Origin: Aplysia californica
Lineage: Eukaryota > Mollusca > Gastropoda > Aplysiida > Aplysiidae
Length of the DNA: 64,000 bases
Assembly (NCBI RefSeq): GCF_000002075.1
Contig: NW_004797710.1
Span: forward strand, 484,485 to 548,484
Reading direction: 5' to 3'
The position numbers and the translations under genes were made by a program. Below are positions 11,701 through 26,400 of this stretch, in pieces. The notes beneath the pieces were generated by a model. The model was not told the DNA's origin. It ran no database searches and saw only the letters and a program-made list of their open reading frames with translations. The first letter of the stretch is position 1. Each line of letters starts with the position of its first letter.

Positions 11701-14379
11701 TTTAGCCTGAATTGCTCAAGCAGCTGAGTGACATCCTCAAGCATGGAGGAAACAGCCCAGTGGCCCGGATGCAGGCTGGCTTGCAGCTGAAGAACACTCT
11801 GTACTCAAAGGATCAAACCATTAAAGCTCAGTACCAGCAACGCTGGCTTTCCTTCCCTGAGGATGTTCGGAATCATGTCAAGCAAAATGTAAGTTTAAAT
11901 GTTGAAATCAGGATTAAGCGTTATGCACTCTAAATTGTTCTGCTCTTGTGACTTGTGCTTCATTCTAATGGAGGTTGTGTGAAATGTGTTTGCTCAACAT
12001 TATATGTGAATGGGTAGGTTTTTAAGAAAATAAGGAGCGTTTTAAGTTAATTTCTGCTCAAAGATAAAATAAATTAGAAGTGTTTTGCTAAGTTGACACT
12101 GGTGTCTTTAGTTTGGGTTTTTGGAAGATATGATATCATTCTGTGTTACATTTGTATCAATTTTGTTTGATGCCTGCCATTTTGAAGTAACTGGATGTTC
12201 TTTGTGGCCGCTAGGTTCTGGCTACTTTGGGCACAGAGACAGTTCGGCCCAGTTCTGCTGCTCAGTGTGTGGCTTACATAGCATGTGCAGAACTGCCACA
12301 CAAGTTGTGGCCAGACCTTATCGTCAACTGTACCCGCAATGTGATCAACCCCGCCAGCACAGAAATGATGAAGGAGTCTACCCTCGAGGCGGTTGGCTAC
12401 ATCTGTCAAGATATTGTGAGTACATTGTGAATTCAATGCTGTCTCTGTCTGCTTGTGTTTAATTATTCCTTGTAAATTTGGAGGAAGGTTGTAGTTTTTT
12501 TGTATGGTTATTTTCTTGCTTATCGCGAAAGGTAGAGGCAATATGTGTGTGTGCCTAAAGAAAGGTACCAAAAGTCGGATTTTAACCATTTTTGAGTCTA
12601 GGATTGTACCTAACACAGACCTGCCACTCATCCCGATTTTTTTCCCCAAATCTCAAGCATCCTGATTTTCCTGATTTCGATTGCCAGTATCCTGATTTTT
12701 TGTCGTTGTGGCTGTTGCGTCCGATTCTTAGGGGGGAAAAAATAAAAGGTTCTGCAATCTCTTTTGCCTGGAAGCACCGATTTGATTTTTTATCGGCGGG
12801 AACTAGGAACGCTACTTTCTTAAGCATCTATGCCGAATCTAGTAGATGACTCCCGCACGTTATTTAAACTAAAACCGACGAAGTATCGATTTTGAATTCC
12901 GACATGGATATGCTCAAAATCTACTTTCTCTTTTATAACCCAGAATTCTCAGATGGTGTCCTGATTACTGTAACAATTATGACATAAGCCTAAGAATAAT
13001 CTATTTGTTGTTGTGCCGTTGCTTTAAATGCCAGCTTTGTCTGAGTGCTGGTTAGTCGGGCCCATCTTCAAGACCTGTCAGTGGAACTTTCAAACACTCA
13101 TTCGCATCACTTGACATGACCTCGTACGTGTGTGAGTAACGCGTGTGTCAGGGACCGTCGGTTGTCGGGGTCAACAAAGTTCATTCACACCGGTCGCATT
13201 GGGCGAGGTGTTTATTGGGACTTAACCAGTGTGGGGGGAGGGGGGGTATTGTTTTGACACTTGGGCTTAAAGTGCATGCTGTGATACATGTACTAATTGA
13301 GGATAAAGGAATTTTTTTTAAAAAGAAATAAATGAACAACCTCGGCGCGATCTTTTTTTTTCGGGGGGGGGGGGGGTACCTTGAGTGTATATGCGATGGA
13401 AGTCAAACGTTACTGTATGAAAACGCGGGCTTTTTGCATGGATGATTAGAGTGATTTGTCAGTTGTTTTCAAGGCTACGAGAGTTTCAGCTATACGGCAA
13501 CCTGCGCTCCCCCAGCCACATATATGCTGTCTTTCAGTTTTTCCTCTATTTAGAGGCCCAAACGTGAACTTATTTCTGCAAAAGTTTTCTCTTGCATACT
13601 TGCCTCATAAAAGGGAACCAGGACCCTTTATGACTGATCTGCCGTTGATCCCGATTTTTTTCACCAGATCCTGATTATTTTTTACTCTAAAATTCGGATT
13701 TTTAGATTTCATAGAGTGGCAGGTCTGCTAACAAGATATTCAATGCTGAACACAGTGGTTTTTGAATTTTTGAGATATATCAAGCAGTTTTTGAGATATT
13801 GCACATTTTGCAAGGTAAGGTATACAAGATCTTATTTTGAGAAAATTAGCTTTTAAGTTTAGAACACATGCAAACTTGAAAAAAATGATGATTCAATTGT
13901 TTCTAATGTATTTATTCTTGGAAAATTCATTTCCAATTCTGTATTCAGTTGACATCAATATCATGATTAGAATTCAATGGTAAAACTAAGCGGGGAAGAG
14001 AAAACGTGCTTCAAGAATAGATTTTAATAACCTTTTAAAAGCAGTTTTCATTGTCTTTTAAAAACGTACCTACCCTAAAAATAATTCAAAATGAAATATT
14101 TAGAAGTCAAATCGATGAAAGCTATTTTAACACATCTATCTCATTTTTTAAATTTTTTTATGGAACCACATTTTGGGTTGTTTTTTTTAAAGTGATTTTT
14201 TTTGGAGTCATTATCAGCCTGTAGCTCAAAATGGTGTATCTTTCTTTTGGCACACACACATACATATTTATATGCTTGTATCTTACTGACAGTTTTTACT
14301 TCTATTTGTTGCAGAAATATGGATTTCGAATTTATTTTTTTCATCATTCAGCTCTGAATGAGTGGTTGCGCCCCCCCCC

Positions 14380-14422
<43 letters not shown>

Positions 14423-17400
14423 CCCCTGCTTGTCTCCCACGCTAAATGGCTTTTTTTTTAAAATGTGTCATCATGTTTCTCTTTTGCGAGAAAAATCAAA
14501 TGCAGTTTCAGTTTCTTGACGTTTTCTAATTGTTTTAAGTGTACATCTTGTATTTTTGTTTTCTCTTACAGGACCCAGAGATTTTACAGCCACAGTCCAA
14601 TGATATTCTCACTGCAATAGTCCATGCCATGAAAAAGGAAGAACCCAGGTTTGACTCTTCTTAAGTGTGACTTTGACTCTTCATTAACTGATTCCATCCA
14701 TGATTTTGTTCATGCTCTGGGCACAGTTATTTTTCCATGTTCAAATTTTTGCCTGGGGGACATCTGTTTAATGCATTTTTGTGAGGCTCCAAGTTACTCT
14801 ACATATGTATTGTCAAATACCAAACTGATGGGAATCAATAGAGGGATGTGATTATATCAATTACAATTACCTGTATTTTGATTTTATTGTATTTTCCCTC
14901 AGGCAAAAATGAATGAGAGAAAAAAAATGCGCTATACATCTTCGAATGTTTCAATGTACCTCATTTTGTCAGTTCTACACGTCCTTATAATCCATAGGAA
15001 TCAACCCAAAATTGTAGAGATCACTTTGACATACATTTATGCAAGAATTTCACAAATTTAGTTGAATATTTTTCACTGAAGGGCCTTTTTATTATACCAG
15101 GCTCCATGTTGTTTACCCTTACATAGCAGCTGCATAGCGACAACAAAACAATGAATTTGCAAGAATTTCGCAGTTTCGATTGATTTTGGCGATCAGAGAT
15201 TGAGGTCAGGCTTGTTTACCAGTTCTACTTCCACTTGACAACTTCAAAAGTAGGAACTATGTTAAAAAGTGCACATTCATTTTGGATTTCGTCTCGGCTT
15301 TCTTCGAGCCGCTGACATGGACAGAATCGGTAGTGGCAGTTTTTTGGATTTCATACTTCTGCTGCAGTAAAGACGTGGATGTTTGGTGTCTGAATATGTG
15401 CTCGTTTTGTATGATTTGAGCTGTCTTTAAATATTTCTTTATTTCTTTTGGGTAAGAAGTTATAATGTTAATGAGTTTAAATAAAATATAAGTTTTTAGC
15501 GATTTTGCAATTTGGTTTTAAAATATGTGACAAGTCGATTCCTTTCTCCTCTTCTAGACCTGTTGCAAAATCCAAATTAGCTGAGGCTATATTTTGTCTC
15601 AACTATTTATGTAGACTCATGGCTCTGATTGCGACTGTTCGTCCTATCTCTTTACAAAACACCTGCAGTTTTTATGGCTTTTTATCCTTGCTTCTTTATT
15701 TCTAGCTGCTCTCTTTATTTATGTTTCCTTATCAAATTAGTATTGTAGGGCCCTGATGTGTAGTCTGTAGACTTTTCATCATTCTCTTTGCTAGTGGCAA
15801 AATGTGTACTGTTAACGAAAACTCGTGGGAAATTCATTATTTTTATTTCTTTCTACTTTCTTTTGCAGTAACCATGTGAGATTAGCAGCCACTAATGCTC
15901 TTCTCAATTCTTTAGAATTCACAAAAGACAACTTTGAAAAAGAGGTAAGAACAAAAATTTTGCTGTTGTATACTCAGCAGACGCTTTGCTTGTCTTTCTA
16001 AGTTGTTCCCTGTTGGTTCATAAAGTATTAAAGTGTTTATATCAGTTGGGGTGGAGGGTTAAAAATGTTTGCAGTCTACTTTGTATTTTTACTGAAAGAT
16101 CTTTCCTTGTGGCTTACAGTGAGGGTTGGTTAAATTTGGATTTATGATGCTTACATTATTCTTTCGAAGAATGTCCTCTGCTAAAAAGATTGGGTCAGCT
16201 AAATAGTGGAGGACTCTTCTGAAATGATGAATTAAAGGCCCGGTTACACATAACGATAAATTGTTGAAAAACTGGACGATCATACGATAGGTAGACCTGC
16301 ATGTTTGTCGACAATCGCGACCCGACCCGCGAGCCGCCGATGCTATCGCTAGGCCCACCTGTGTTAGTCAATTTGCAGAGTGCGAGGCCTGGCCGACTGC
16401 CAGCGCCCCCTTTTTCTCCCGTCGGCTTTGTCGGCACTTTCGTTTTCGTGCCGGGCGCTGACTGCCGACGTCGGCGTTTCCGACATAATTGTCGGAACCT
16501 GAGTAGAAATGCGAATACGAAAAAGGACGACGACCTAAATTATCTACTTTCAGTTTCGTGCTCGAGCGGCCATTTTGAATTTCGTTTGTTGACTAATTCA
16601 ATTGTTCAGACCGTGTTGATTCATTCAAGTCCGACTCACTTGTTCTAATAGAATCTAGATCTAGATTTATACAGATCATTATAGACCTCAACAGAGGATT
16701 CATGTTCCAATTCTATTGTGTCAAACCCTATCATAGGTTGTGCTGTAATATTAATGTTGGTAAAAAGCATTTCATCAGGTGCGTGAATCTAGACTCAGCT
16801 GAGTCCCTCTGTTCGGAATCGGATGCCTATTCCTATTCACTTGTTCTACAAGACGTAACAAGATCTAGATCTAGTATAGATGTAGATGTAGATTTATTTA
16901 GATTACTAGATCTAATATCTAGATCTATATGGAGGATTCATATTCCAATTCTATTGTGTCATTGTATCAAACCCTATTATAGTTATAGCAATGTAGATGT
17001 AGGCCATATTATGCTCCTTGTTTGTTTTTGAGTGTGGTTTTTTAAATTATTTAATTTGTTCATTTTGGACTTGTGCTGGCCTTTTTACATGAGGCCCGTT
17101 GCAGGTTCTTTTTTGGGGGTAGGGTTAGGGTTAGGTCTCTTCTTTATTTGTTGGGGTGGTCGCTCGTTACTCTGAAGTCCTTCCATGACTCCCACAAAAG
17201 TTCTTATGGGGGGGGGGTTGCGCAAAATTTTCAGACAATCTGGTTGAGGCTCACATGCAGGTCTAGTTAGGTTTAACCACAAAATTGTACAAAATTTGGA
17301 TGACTGAGCAATGGATTGGAGACTCGGTCGAGAAATCCAGCACTGCTTGATATTTTCCATGCGATCGCGGTCACACTTGAGGAAGAAGTGCTGTGACGTG

Positions 17401-20400
17401 GATTCGCTTTGAAATTTTCCGCCGCGCAGAACTAAACTCAGGACCTAAAATTTTTTAAATAATTATCGTAGGTAAAAACTGATTTCATATTCGAGATCAG
17501 CATCTCAAAATAAGCAAAGTTGCTCGCGTAAAACCTGATTTGGTGCGTTATTATATATATTTTAGCAATTTTATTATTTAGTTGATCATCAAGGGTGAAG
17601 CTGTGCATCAAGTTCACTCAGTGCGTTGCACACCTGCTGCAGTCAAGTCAGAGCTTTCGGTTCTACACACAACACGGTAGGCCTACCGTATGGGCACCCT
17701 TTTTTAAAGACACTGTTCTGCTACAACAAAATGTACAGGGGAAGGGGGGGTGGTGCTCTCATGATCTAGAGGTACACAGTGTTCGCCTTTCATTCATTAG
17801 GTCCTGAGCTTGTGAGCTTGAAACCACATAGAGACCACATAGAGAGCAGGCAAAAGGCAAATCGCTGTCGCTGCGAAGAGACATGGTGGCTTTATGACGA
17901 GGAATCTCCTCGGTCGAAAGTAACTGGGCCATAGATTGAAATGTGTAAACAGACTACACAGTTCGATAAAGCGGACAATTCTTTCATACAGTGAATCTGA
18001 TACAATTATCGTTGCATGCAGACCTGCCACTCATCCCGATTTAGTCGGGATATCCCGATTTTTTGCCCCAAATCTCAAGCATCCCGATTTTCCCGATTTC
18101 GACCGCGTGTATCCCGATTTTTTGTCCCAGTCTGCTGTTCTGCCGTATTTTTCTAAAAACTTACTCTGCCTTCTCCTTTATCGCGGGAAGCACCCGTTGA
18201 CCTTTTTGTCAGTAGGAACTCAGAGCACTATTTCCCGAAATATCGATGCTGCATTTAGTAGTTGACTCGCCCCAAGTTATGTGGGATCTTTGCCCACACT
18301 CAGAATTCTCCGATGATAGCCTGGTAACTGTTACAATTTGGGACATACAAATAATCTATAATATTTGTAGTTTCGCTGTTACTTTCAAAACAAGCCTTGT
18401 CCGGGGTCTGGTAACTGCGCGTTCACATCAAACACTCGGACGAACGACCCTTACACAACTACATGTAACTGCGCTGACAAGACTAACATTTGGCCGTTGT
18501 TGTTGCTTTAGTCTGAACGCATTATAAGGGATAAGAGATTTGTTGGTACAATTGGTCGGTCGGCTTCCGTCGTTATCCTAGAGTACTAGAAGTATAACGA
18601 CTGTCGCTCATCCGAGTGTTTTGAGTGAACGCGCAGTTAGTCGGACCCGTTAGTAAAATTGTTTTAATCGCGCATTCGTGTCACGTGACATATCATCGCC
18701 GTGTGAGTTCTGCGTGTCGGGGACCGTCCGTTGATGGGGTCAACTTAAGTTCATGTATTTCGGGACTTATTGGTGGGGTGGAGGGGGGGGGAGGAGTATA
18801 GACACTTGGACTAGGAGTGCTTGAAGGAATGCTTCAGGATTTACAAAAATTAATAACTCGCACGCGCGCACACACACACGCGCGCGCACACACAAACAAA
18901 CAAAGACACTCAGAGTGCATATATGCCAAGTAATTTATGGACACCCGTGGAAAAATATTAAGTAGCTTTCGCAGTCACCTTGGTGATTTGCTGTTGATCC
19001 CGATTTTTTCTCCCTGAGATCCTGATTTTGAGGTTTCATAGAGTGGCAGGTCTGTTGCATGTAACCAGGGCTTAAGACTTTGTTCTTGGGGTCGAATAAC
19101 TTTTGTGTTAATATTGTTATAGCTTGTTCACGTTTGTGCGCGGTTAAAATTTTTTTAGCTCATTTGTGAGGCATCGAAAATGAAATCAAGTAACTCGGCA
19201 TTTTTGTGGCCGTTCGGGTCTTCTTTTTTTTTTTTGTGTTCTTCAGAGTCAAAATGTTTAATGTGTCCCGCGCTCTCATAGAGCCCTATGCAGGTGTGAG
19301 TGTACCACACTGACCAAAAAAACCCAAACAAACCATTACCCTTTTACCATTGATGCTTTTGAAGTCACCTCACTTCAGCAGCCATATTCTCGCTAAATTT
19401 AACTCTGAAACCAGCCGACCCCCCACCTCCTTCAATTGCAAATATTTAGCAATGCGAATTGGGCTTTCCCGCGCGGCGAAATTTTGGTCTCCGTTTACGG
19501 GCGATTTTGCGGACCCGGCCGAAGCGTAGGTGACTAACTTTGTCAACCTCGGTCTGCTCTATTTCCGAACCAATCCGAATGAAACTCGGCAACCAATCAG
19601 AAAATAGGGCAAACTAATGATATGTGGACGTTGAAGTTCGTACACATAAATTAACCTATACTTTTGGTGTCGGGAACACTTTCGTATCGTGTACACCGAA
19701 AACTATAAGGAGTTTGGATTTCAACGCCGAGATGGTAATAGATCTATCTATCCTCTATAGTGTGCTCAAATTTGAAAGTTCTGTGTCAAGTAGTTGTTTA
19801 GACCCGATCATAAATGCACGACTACCCCCCTATCCAAAGCGGCTTCGCACGGAGACCGGCCATTTTCCCCTCACTCACGTGGCAAATGTATGTGACCTAC
19901 AAATCCCCGCATGACTATTCCGGGCCCGTTCATTGGTCACTTGAGATAGGGCAATGGCAGGCACGCGCATCCGGTTGTTTTTCTCTCTATTACCCTGTAA
20001 CATCGCAATGGGGGTATTCCTAGGCGAGGTTATCTCGTTTTGGGGTGTTCGCGTCTCAACGGGGAAAAAGAATTTTTAATTGCACTGCATGCTAGATTGA
20101 ATTGACTTATCTTTTACGGTTGGCATGGTCTAAAGTCATCATAAAAAGCTTTGCAATTATTTAGTCACGCTGCCGACATATATTCTTAAAGATCCCATGT
20201 TGTGATACGATGCTATAAATAAAATGGACTCATCCCGACACCCCTTTTTCGCAAAATCGTAATATGTACACCACAATTTTAATTATAACAAAATAACTAC
20301 GAAATTGGTAGTAAATCTGACTGCAGAAATGATTTCTAAACTAAAAAACACATCGGGTAGCCAAGTTTCTCTCGAACACTCCGATTAGTTACCGAGATAT

Positions 20401-23400
20401 CGTCGATTTTCTTACAGAATCTGCTACTGCGTGGTCCACTTTTTAGGAGTATTTTCCTATATGTGGGTCATCCATATTTTGCCGACCTTTACAACCCCAT
20501 AACTTTTTATATTTAAGAACCGATTCTCATAATTCAAGAAGCATAATTCTTAGAATTGAAAATTCTTTCTTAGGTACCAAAAAGAAAGGGCTAAAGTGAA
20601 AATTAAAATTTTCATTGGCATTGCTAAAATATTTTGACTTCTATTCAAGATGGGTAATTTTTTCATCCAAAGCAAGACAAATGAAAAACAAAAATGAATA
20701 AGCTGATAACAGTAACTGCACACGTCCTAAAATTGACAGGTGTCTGGATTAATCTACCTATGCCCATGACACTGCCTGGCTACCAAAGTTGTAAAAAAAA
20801 TCTGCTGGTGAAATTTCTAAAATCCATATCCCTTGACTAAATATAGCAACGATGATATATTTATATTAGTCAGACATCAAAGAATACATTCAAGTAATTA
20901 TTTATTATTATAAGCACATGGTAACCAAGCAAACGTCCGCCATATTGGATAATTTCATCAAGTTTCAAAAGCTATCTTCTCTCTTATTTTTCGTCCGTTT
21001 GCTTTCATTTTTAGGAAACAAACTACAACACCTATGTAATAAACAAGTAACACCAGATTTGTATTATTACGGTTATGAAAATAATTATGGACTCTAGAAA
21101 TATGTACTATGGACAAATAGAAAAAAAAACTTGAAATTCCCAACAAAAACACTGGTTATAACTTTTTCTTATCTTCAAAAAGAGGCTCTATTTCAGTAAA
21201 GATCACCTGTGGATGCACATTGTGTCAAACAATGAAGCCATTCGGATGAAAAATAATGGAGAAGGCGTTGTTTGATGTTGGAAAAATAAGTTTTTCCCAA
21301 AAATGAAGAAAATATTTAAAAACAAGCCCCCAAATTGCAAATTATTTTTTAAAACCCATTTTTACATGGCTTCTAAACATAATTGATTGAAACGGGCGCT
21401 TGAAATTTCGGGGGAAATGGATGCAGGTTTCAAAAATGGAGGAAAAAATATTGCATAAATCAAAGTCGGTAATAATTAGGGAAATTTACCCGCAGATGGC
21501 CTTAATCCAGAAATGTTTTTCTATTTGCGCACTATATTACAAACCACTCTTTGGGTGCACACACAGGATTACTACAATGAATGATGCACACACAGGATTA
21601 CTACAATGAATGACTTACAGTAATCTAGTCTACATACTGCTTATTTTGAGACAGCGACTCTACCCTGCCCCTGCAAATCAGTATAAGCTTGTAGATTTCT
21701 TCCCACGACTGTCTCTATGAGTCTCGCAAAGTACTCACCCCATTTTTTTAATCGTTAGTGTTTCTTAGGCGTATGTTTGAGTGTGGTGTTGAGAAAAATC
21801 TGTCAACTTTTTAATGTTTTAGGTGTATGCCTTAACCCTATATTTCCGTTACTGATTGTGGACTTGTTCTACTACTATATACTGATAAAGGTGTCAAAGC
21901 TTCCGAATTTGCGATGCACGCCGAGAGTAAAAGAAAGAAATGGCCCATTCTGCAGTGCTTCCAATCTTTTGTTTAAAAAATAAATCTGAAAAATCTCGAA
22001 AGTTCCATACTTGTCATATCAACTCATATTTACTAAAAATATTTAAAGTGTGGGCCTTTTGTTATCTGTAACAAAGGATCAGTACTCGCCTCTGTAATTT
22101 CTTGGATGAGTTTGGATATTTACGGTAACTCTTGGCAATAAATTGTATAAGACACCTGACAGATTGCGCATTTTGTGCACTCGACCATGATCCCTCTGAT
22201 TTATTGCATACTGGTCAAAATCTGACCTGTAGCAATAAGGAAATTTTCCTCCTTTCTTTCATTCACTCATTTGTTCCATCTATCTTCGGGCCAGGGGTTA
22301 TGGTGTTTGCCTCTCTTTCTGAAAGTTTCAATAGGTCCCCGGTTTAAATTCGGACATGGCACTGGACTCCGTAGAAAACTCTCCTAACAAATCTTTCCTT
22401 ATCCTTTCTGGCTCTCTGTCTTGCATCACCTCTCTCACAAACTACACACTCCTACATCCAAAAATAGTTAGGCTACAACAGAAAATTCATACACTATCCG
22501 AAACAGGAAAAAACACCATGTTCGCATGGATACCCAGCCATGTGTGCATCCGAGGAAACGAGCAGGTAGACGACCTGGCGAAGAAAGCCTCATCCCTTCT
22601 GCTGGGATCAACGACAAACTCTCCCACAGACTGACTTTACAAATAAAGTAAAAAAGTACACCTCCAGTCTGTGGGAGAGCCACTGGGAAAAGCAGAAAAA
22701 CAATAAACTATATGAAATAAAACCCAAACTAGAACAGCGAAATCCTTCGGACCTCTCCAGAAGAGACGAAGTCATTTTTACTCGGTTGCGCATGGGACAC
22801 AAGGCCCTGACCCACAAATACTTCCTACAGGGAAATGAGAAGCCGTATGCGACACATCTTAACCGAATGTCTAGACTTTGGAGAGATCCGAAGGAAATAT
22901 TATAAATGCAAGAAATTGCAGGACATTTTTTCCGTCGTTGTTCCCAGCAGAATATTGAATTTTATGAAGGCCATTGGCCTTTATGGCAAATTGTAAAGTG
23001 AAATCGTTGAATACTATTTAAAATTTCTATTGTTAATTATAAGAGTTGTTTTAAATTGAAAATATATTTACACCGAATTTTAATATTTTAGCATTTTAAA
23101 GTCAAATAGTGAACCAATCGTGCAGTGAACTTTTGCGAAATTAAGCAACTTGTGTTTCACGCGCTCATATGACCTTACGCAGTTGCGAGCGCCGTAAAAC
23201 CCTATACTACTACTAGTACTAAATTCGGACAGTGGTGGAAAAAATTTTCTTTCACCTCCTTTCCTGTTCTCTAACCATGTTCTGTGGTCTGCTTTCGTCT
23301 CTACTTTCTCTTTCCCTCCCCCCCTGCCCCCTCGTCTAGGCTCCTGACTCTTTCTGTAGCCCTTCTACTGCTACTCCTTAGCTCTTTTCTTGCTGCTGAC

Positions 23401-26400
23401 TTTGTCACACCCCTGATCTTAATGTAGGTAAGATCTAAAACCTAGCCTTCTCGGATAAGGGTGAAAAATTTCAGAGGTCCCGTGTGAAAATTACGCATGT
23501 TGAAAATACCTTTGTCGTCCAAAATTGATGAGTAGGGGTTTTTTGGGTTCCACGTGGGCAAAATTCAAAGTTAATTTCTACCAAACTGAAAATATTTAAT
23601 GTGTGCCGCGTGCTTATTTGATTATGCAGTTGCAAGTGCCGTAAAACACTTACAAAGACAAAAACTGCTCTCACTATTCCGGGCGCTCATAAGTTTAAAA
23701 AAAAATAGAACTACCTAATATCCCTAAAAGCAAGCTGAGCTGGATGGTAATTACTTGTACAGCTGTGATGTTTGTCTTTTTTTCTTTTTCCTTGTTTTAG
23801 TACCTGATTTTTTTCCAAAATACCTGAAAAGACCCTGAATCTACCTAAAATCAGAACTTGAGATAGGCAGCCCTGGGCTTGCATCTCATCAAAGAAAAAT
23901 GTCAGATCCTTAGTTTTCTTTGATCTTTATATGGGCTTTTAGATTCTGTTAGTCATCAATAGACTGAGATGGACAGATTTGAGATGATCGATTAGAACAA
24001 TTTAATTTTACTTTGTTTTAACTGCGGTCAGGCGAAAGTGAACAAGCTATGGTTCAGTGTGTATTGCATGGACTTCCTACTGCAATATGTAATCAGGGTG
24101 TCTGCCAGGCCCCGGGAATTTGAGTAAATCTGTAAATTGCCTTAGGAAAATTTGTTAAGCTCACCAATATTTGAAAACCAAATCTGATAAGGTCAGTACT
24201 TTCACATTTGCTACTAGCGTATGTGGTATTCATTTGGCTTTCTCAGATTTGAGAATGTATTCAGGAAGCATGTGGCCATGGCAGATGTGCACCTGGGATA
24301 TCGAAGCCGGACAGTCTTGATCAGGAAAAAAATCAAGATACTTTCTCTATCACTATTGCCCAGAATTTTCCAATAACTGAAATAGTTTTGATTTGTAGGA
24401 TGTGCATTATAAATGTAGTGGCGCCCTATGCAAATAAATCAATATTTGTAATTCTACTGTCAAGTATAACAAAAGCAAAATAAGCATTGTTCGAGGTCTA
24501 GTCAGTTGGGCTTGTCATCATGACCGATCGGCTTAAATGCTTCAGCCATGCATTTGTTCACAGTATGTGACCTGACTTCGTGGGAGTAGGGTATGTGTCG
24601 GGGTCACCAAAGCTCATTGTCACTTGACATGTGATGTAGTGAAGAGTTCTGAAGCACAGGGGTGTATGTTTTTTTAAGGTACTCTTCAAGTGCTTGACGC
24701 AATAAGGAACTGGAGACGTGACTCTAGATTTTATAACAATTTGCTGGATAGTATGCTTTATTATTGTGCCAAGTCTTGTGTGAAAATGCAAGGGAAGTCT
24801 TAGTACATTATTATTGAACAAAAGTGCACTCTTTGTCATTGGGTTGATGATTTTACCTGTGCTTTAGCTATTTTGTTAAGATTGTCCGTTTTTTTAGTAT
24901 TACTTCTCTTTCGACTACTTATGAATCTCTCTTTTCAACTTGTTCATACAATAAGTTTTGTCTTGCACATTAATTACTTTTTTGAATGGTGAAGGGAATG
25001 AGACGTTAGTAAAAACAGGCTGAAATACATAAGTCAAACACAGCCTCAGTGCCCCCATTGTCATGTGGAAATTTTATGTATGTAGTTAGATGCATATGTG
25101 TTTAACATAGAAATAAATTATAAATCCTATATATGTGTATTTAATATAGACAGACAAAAACAACAGATATACATGTACAATGCTGCATGTGTCATCACTG
25201 TTACATAATGTTCCCCTCGAAAATGAATGCGCGGTACAGCAGTCTGTTTGGCAGTCACCATGTGGAATCATATTTGCGTTTGCCTTGATTTTGAGCCTTT
25301 TTGGGTGATTTCTATGAATCATCATTTTGATAAACAGCCCATGTATATATTCATGACTTTCTTTTTTCAGACAGAACGCCATCTCATTATGCAAGTGGTG
25401 TGTGAAGCCACCCAGTCAACAGATGTGCGGGTATGTGCAAATTCTCCTCACTCTTTTGATTTCATTTATTTGTTGTTGCTTTTGTTTTGTTTTTGGACTG
25501 ACTCATGTTTTCATCCTGTTTTAGCAGAAGTGGTTCATGTTTGTGGGGTCAATGTTCTCTATCACAGTCATGATATTAAAGGGCAAAACTGGTTAAAGTT
25601 CTCATTCGAACTGGTAACTCTAGGAAGGATTTAAGTGTCATATGGGCGCTTTGAGGTAAAATATTTTTTAATTTATGGGTCAGTCCACCAGTAAGGGACA
25701 CTTTATGTTACATCAGACGTGAAAATTCAAGATGTCTGTATTATTCATGCTGATTTGATGATTGGATGGTACATTTATTCATTGATGATATTTTAAAAGA
25801 ACAGATCTCCAGCTTTTGTAGTTATTTGTTAAGAGTGTGACAAGTCCAAAATAGTTATAATAGCTTATAAAAAACTAACAAACAAATGTTGCATTTCATG
25901 GATTTCGTTTTATTTTTAAATCCCCTCTTAGTTTTAGAAAAAAAAAGTATTACGATTGATTTGAAAATGTGCATTTTACAACCCATATACGTTACTGGAC
26001 AAATAATGCAAACCAAATCAGACCAAAAAAAGTTTTCCTGGCTCTTGTCAGAATAAAGGGATTCAACCAGTTTTCATTATCAGACGGCAAACTTAAAACT
26101 TAATACTTTACTTTCACTTTACTTTTATACGCCGCTTATACCCTTTTGGGTGTGGCAGGAAGAAAGAGGGGTCTCTCTGCCACCAGCTGGAGAGCTTTCA
26201 ATCCGTCCTGTCTGTTTTTATAGGTGTTCAGGAGTGTTGAAAGGGTTAAGTACATATGCATTCATGTAACAAAATCGTACTGATTTTTAGGCCTTTTTTT
26301 TTTCCAGAAAAACTAGAAAGGTGCAACCATTCTTATACTTATGGGAGCCTCCTTATATTTTTAAAGACCAATTGCTCTAATGTGGTTGCAATAGAATACA

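Larger units (their letters stand above)
15945..25370 (+). other. KPNB1: KPNB1 intron 6 (9.4 kb)
   Basis: The largest intron. It holds AGATCT-rich duplicated sequence (16650-16990), a SINE head (17750), a hAT-like element (18019), a nested insertion (19446), a LINE RNase H fragment (22356), SINE tails (23155 and 23595) and a repeat at 24093. The stretches 20780-22280 and 24650-25370 are AT-rich, with only a 29-bp direct duplication at 21550-21610 noted. Confidence 0.8.

Noticed and set aside
12146-12649. 167-codon minus-strand frame
   Set aside because: Shadow of exon 4 plus intron; no similarity recognised.
17115-17136. GGGTTAGGGTTAGG, telomere-like
   Set aside because: Only about two units; too short to call an interstitial telomere.
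19624-19914. 96-codon + frame inside the 19446 element
   Set aside because: No transposase motif or similarity recognised; probably chance.
22608-22817. Minus-strand frame over the LINE
   Set aside because: Shadow of the + strand RNase H region.
25227-25634. 135-codon + frame
   Set aside because: Intron read-through around exon 7; only residues from 25371 to 25430 are coding.
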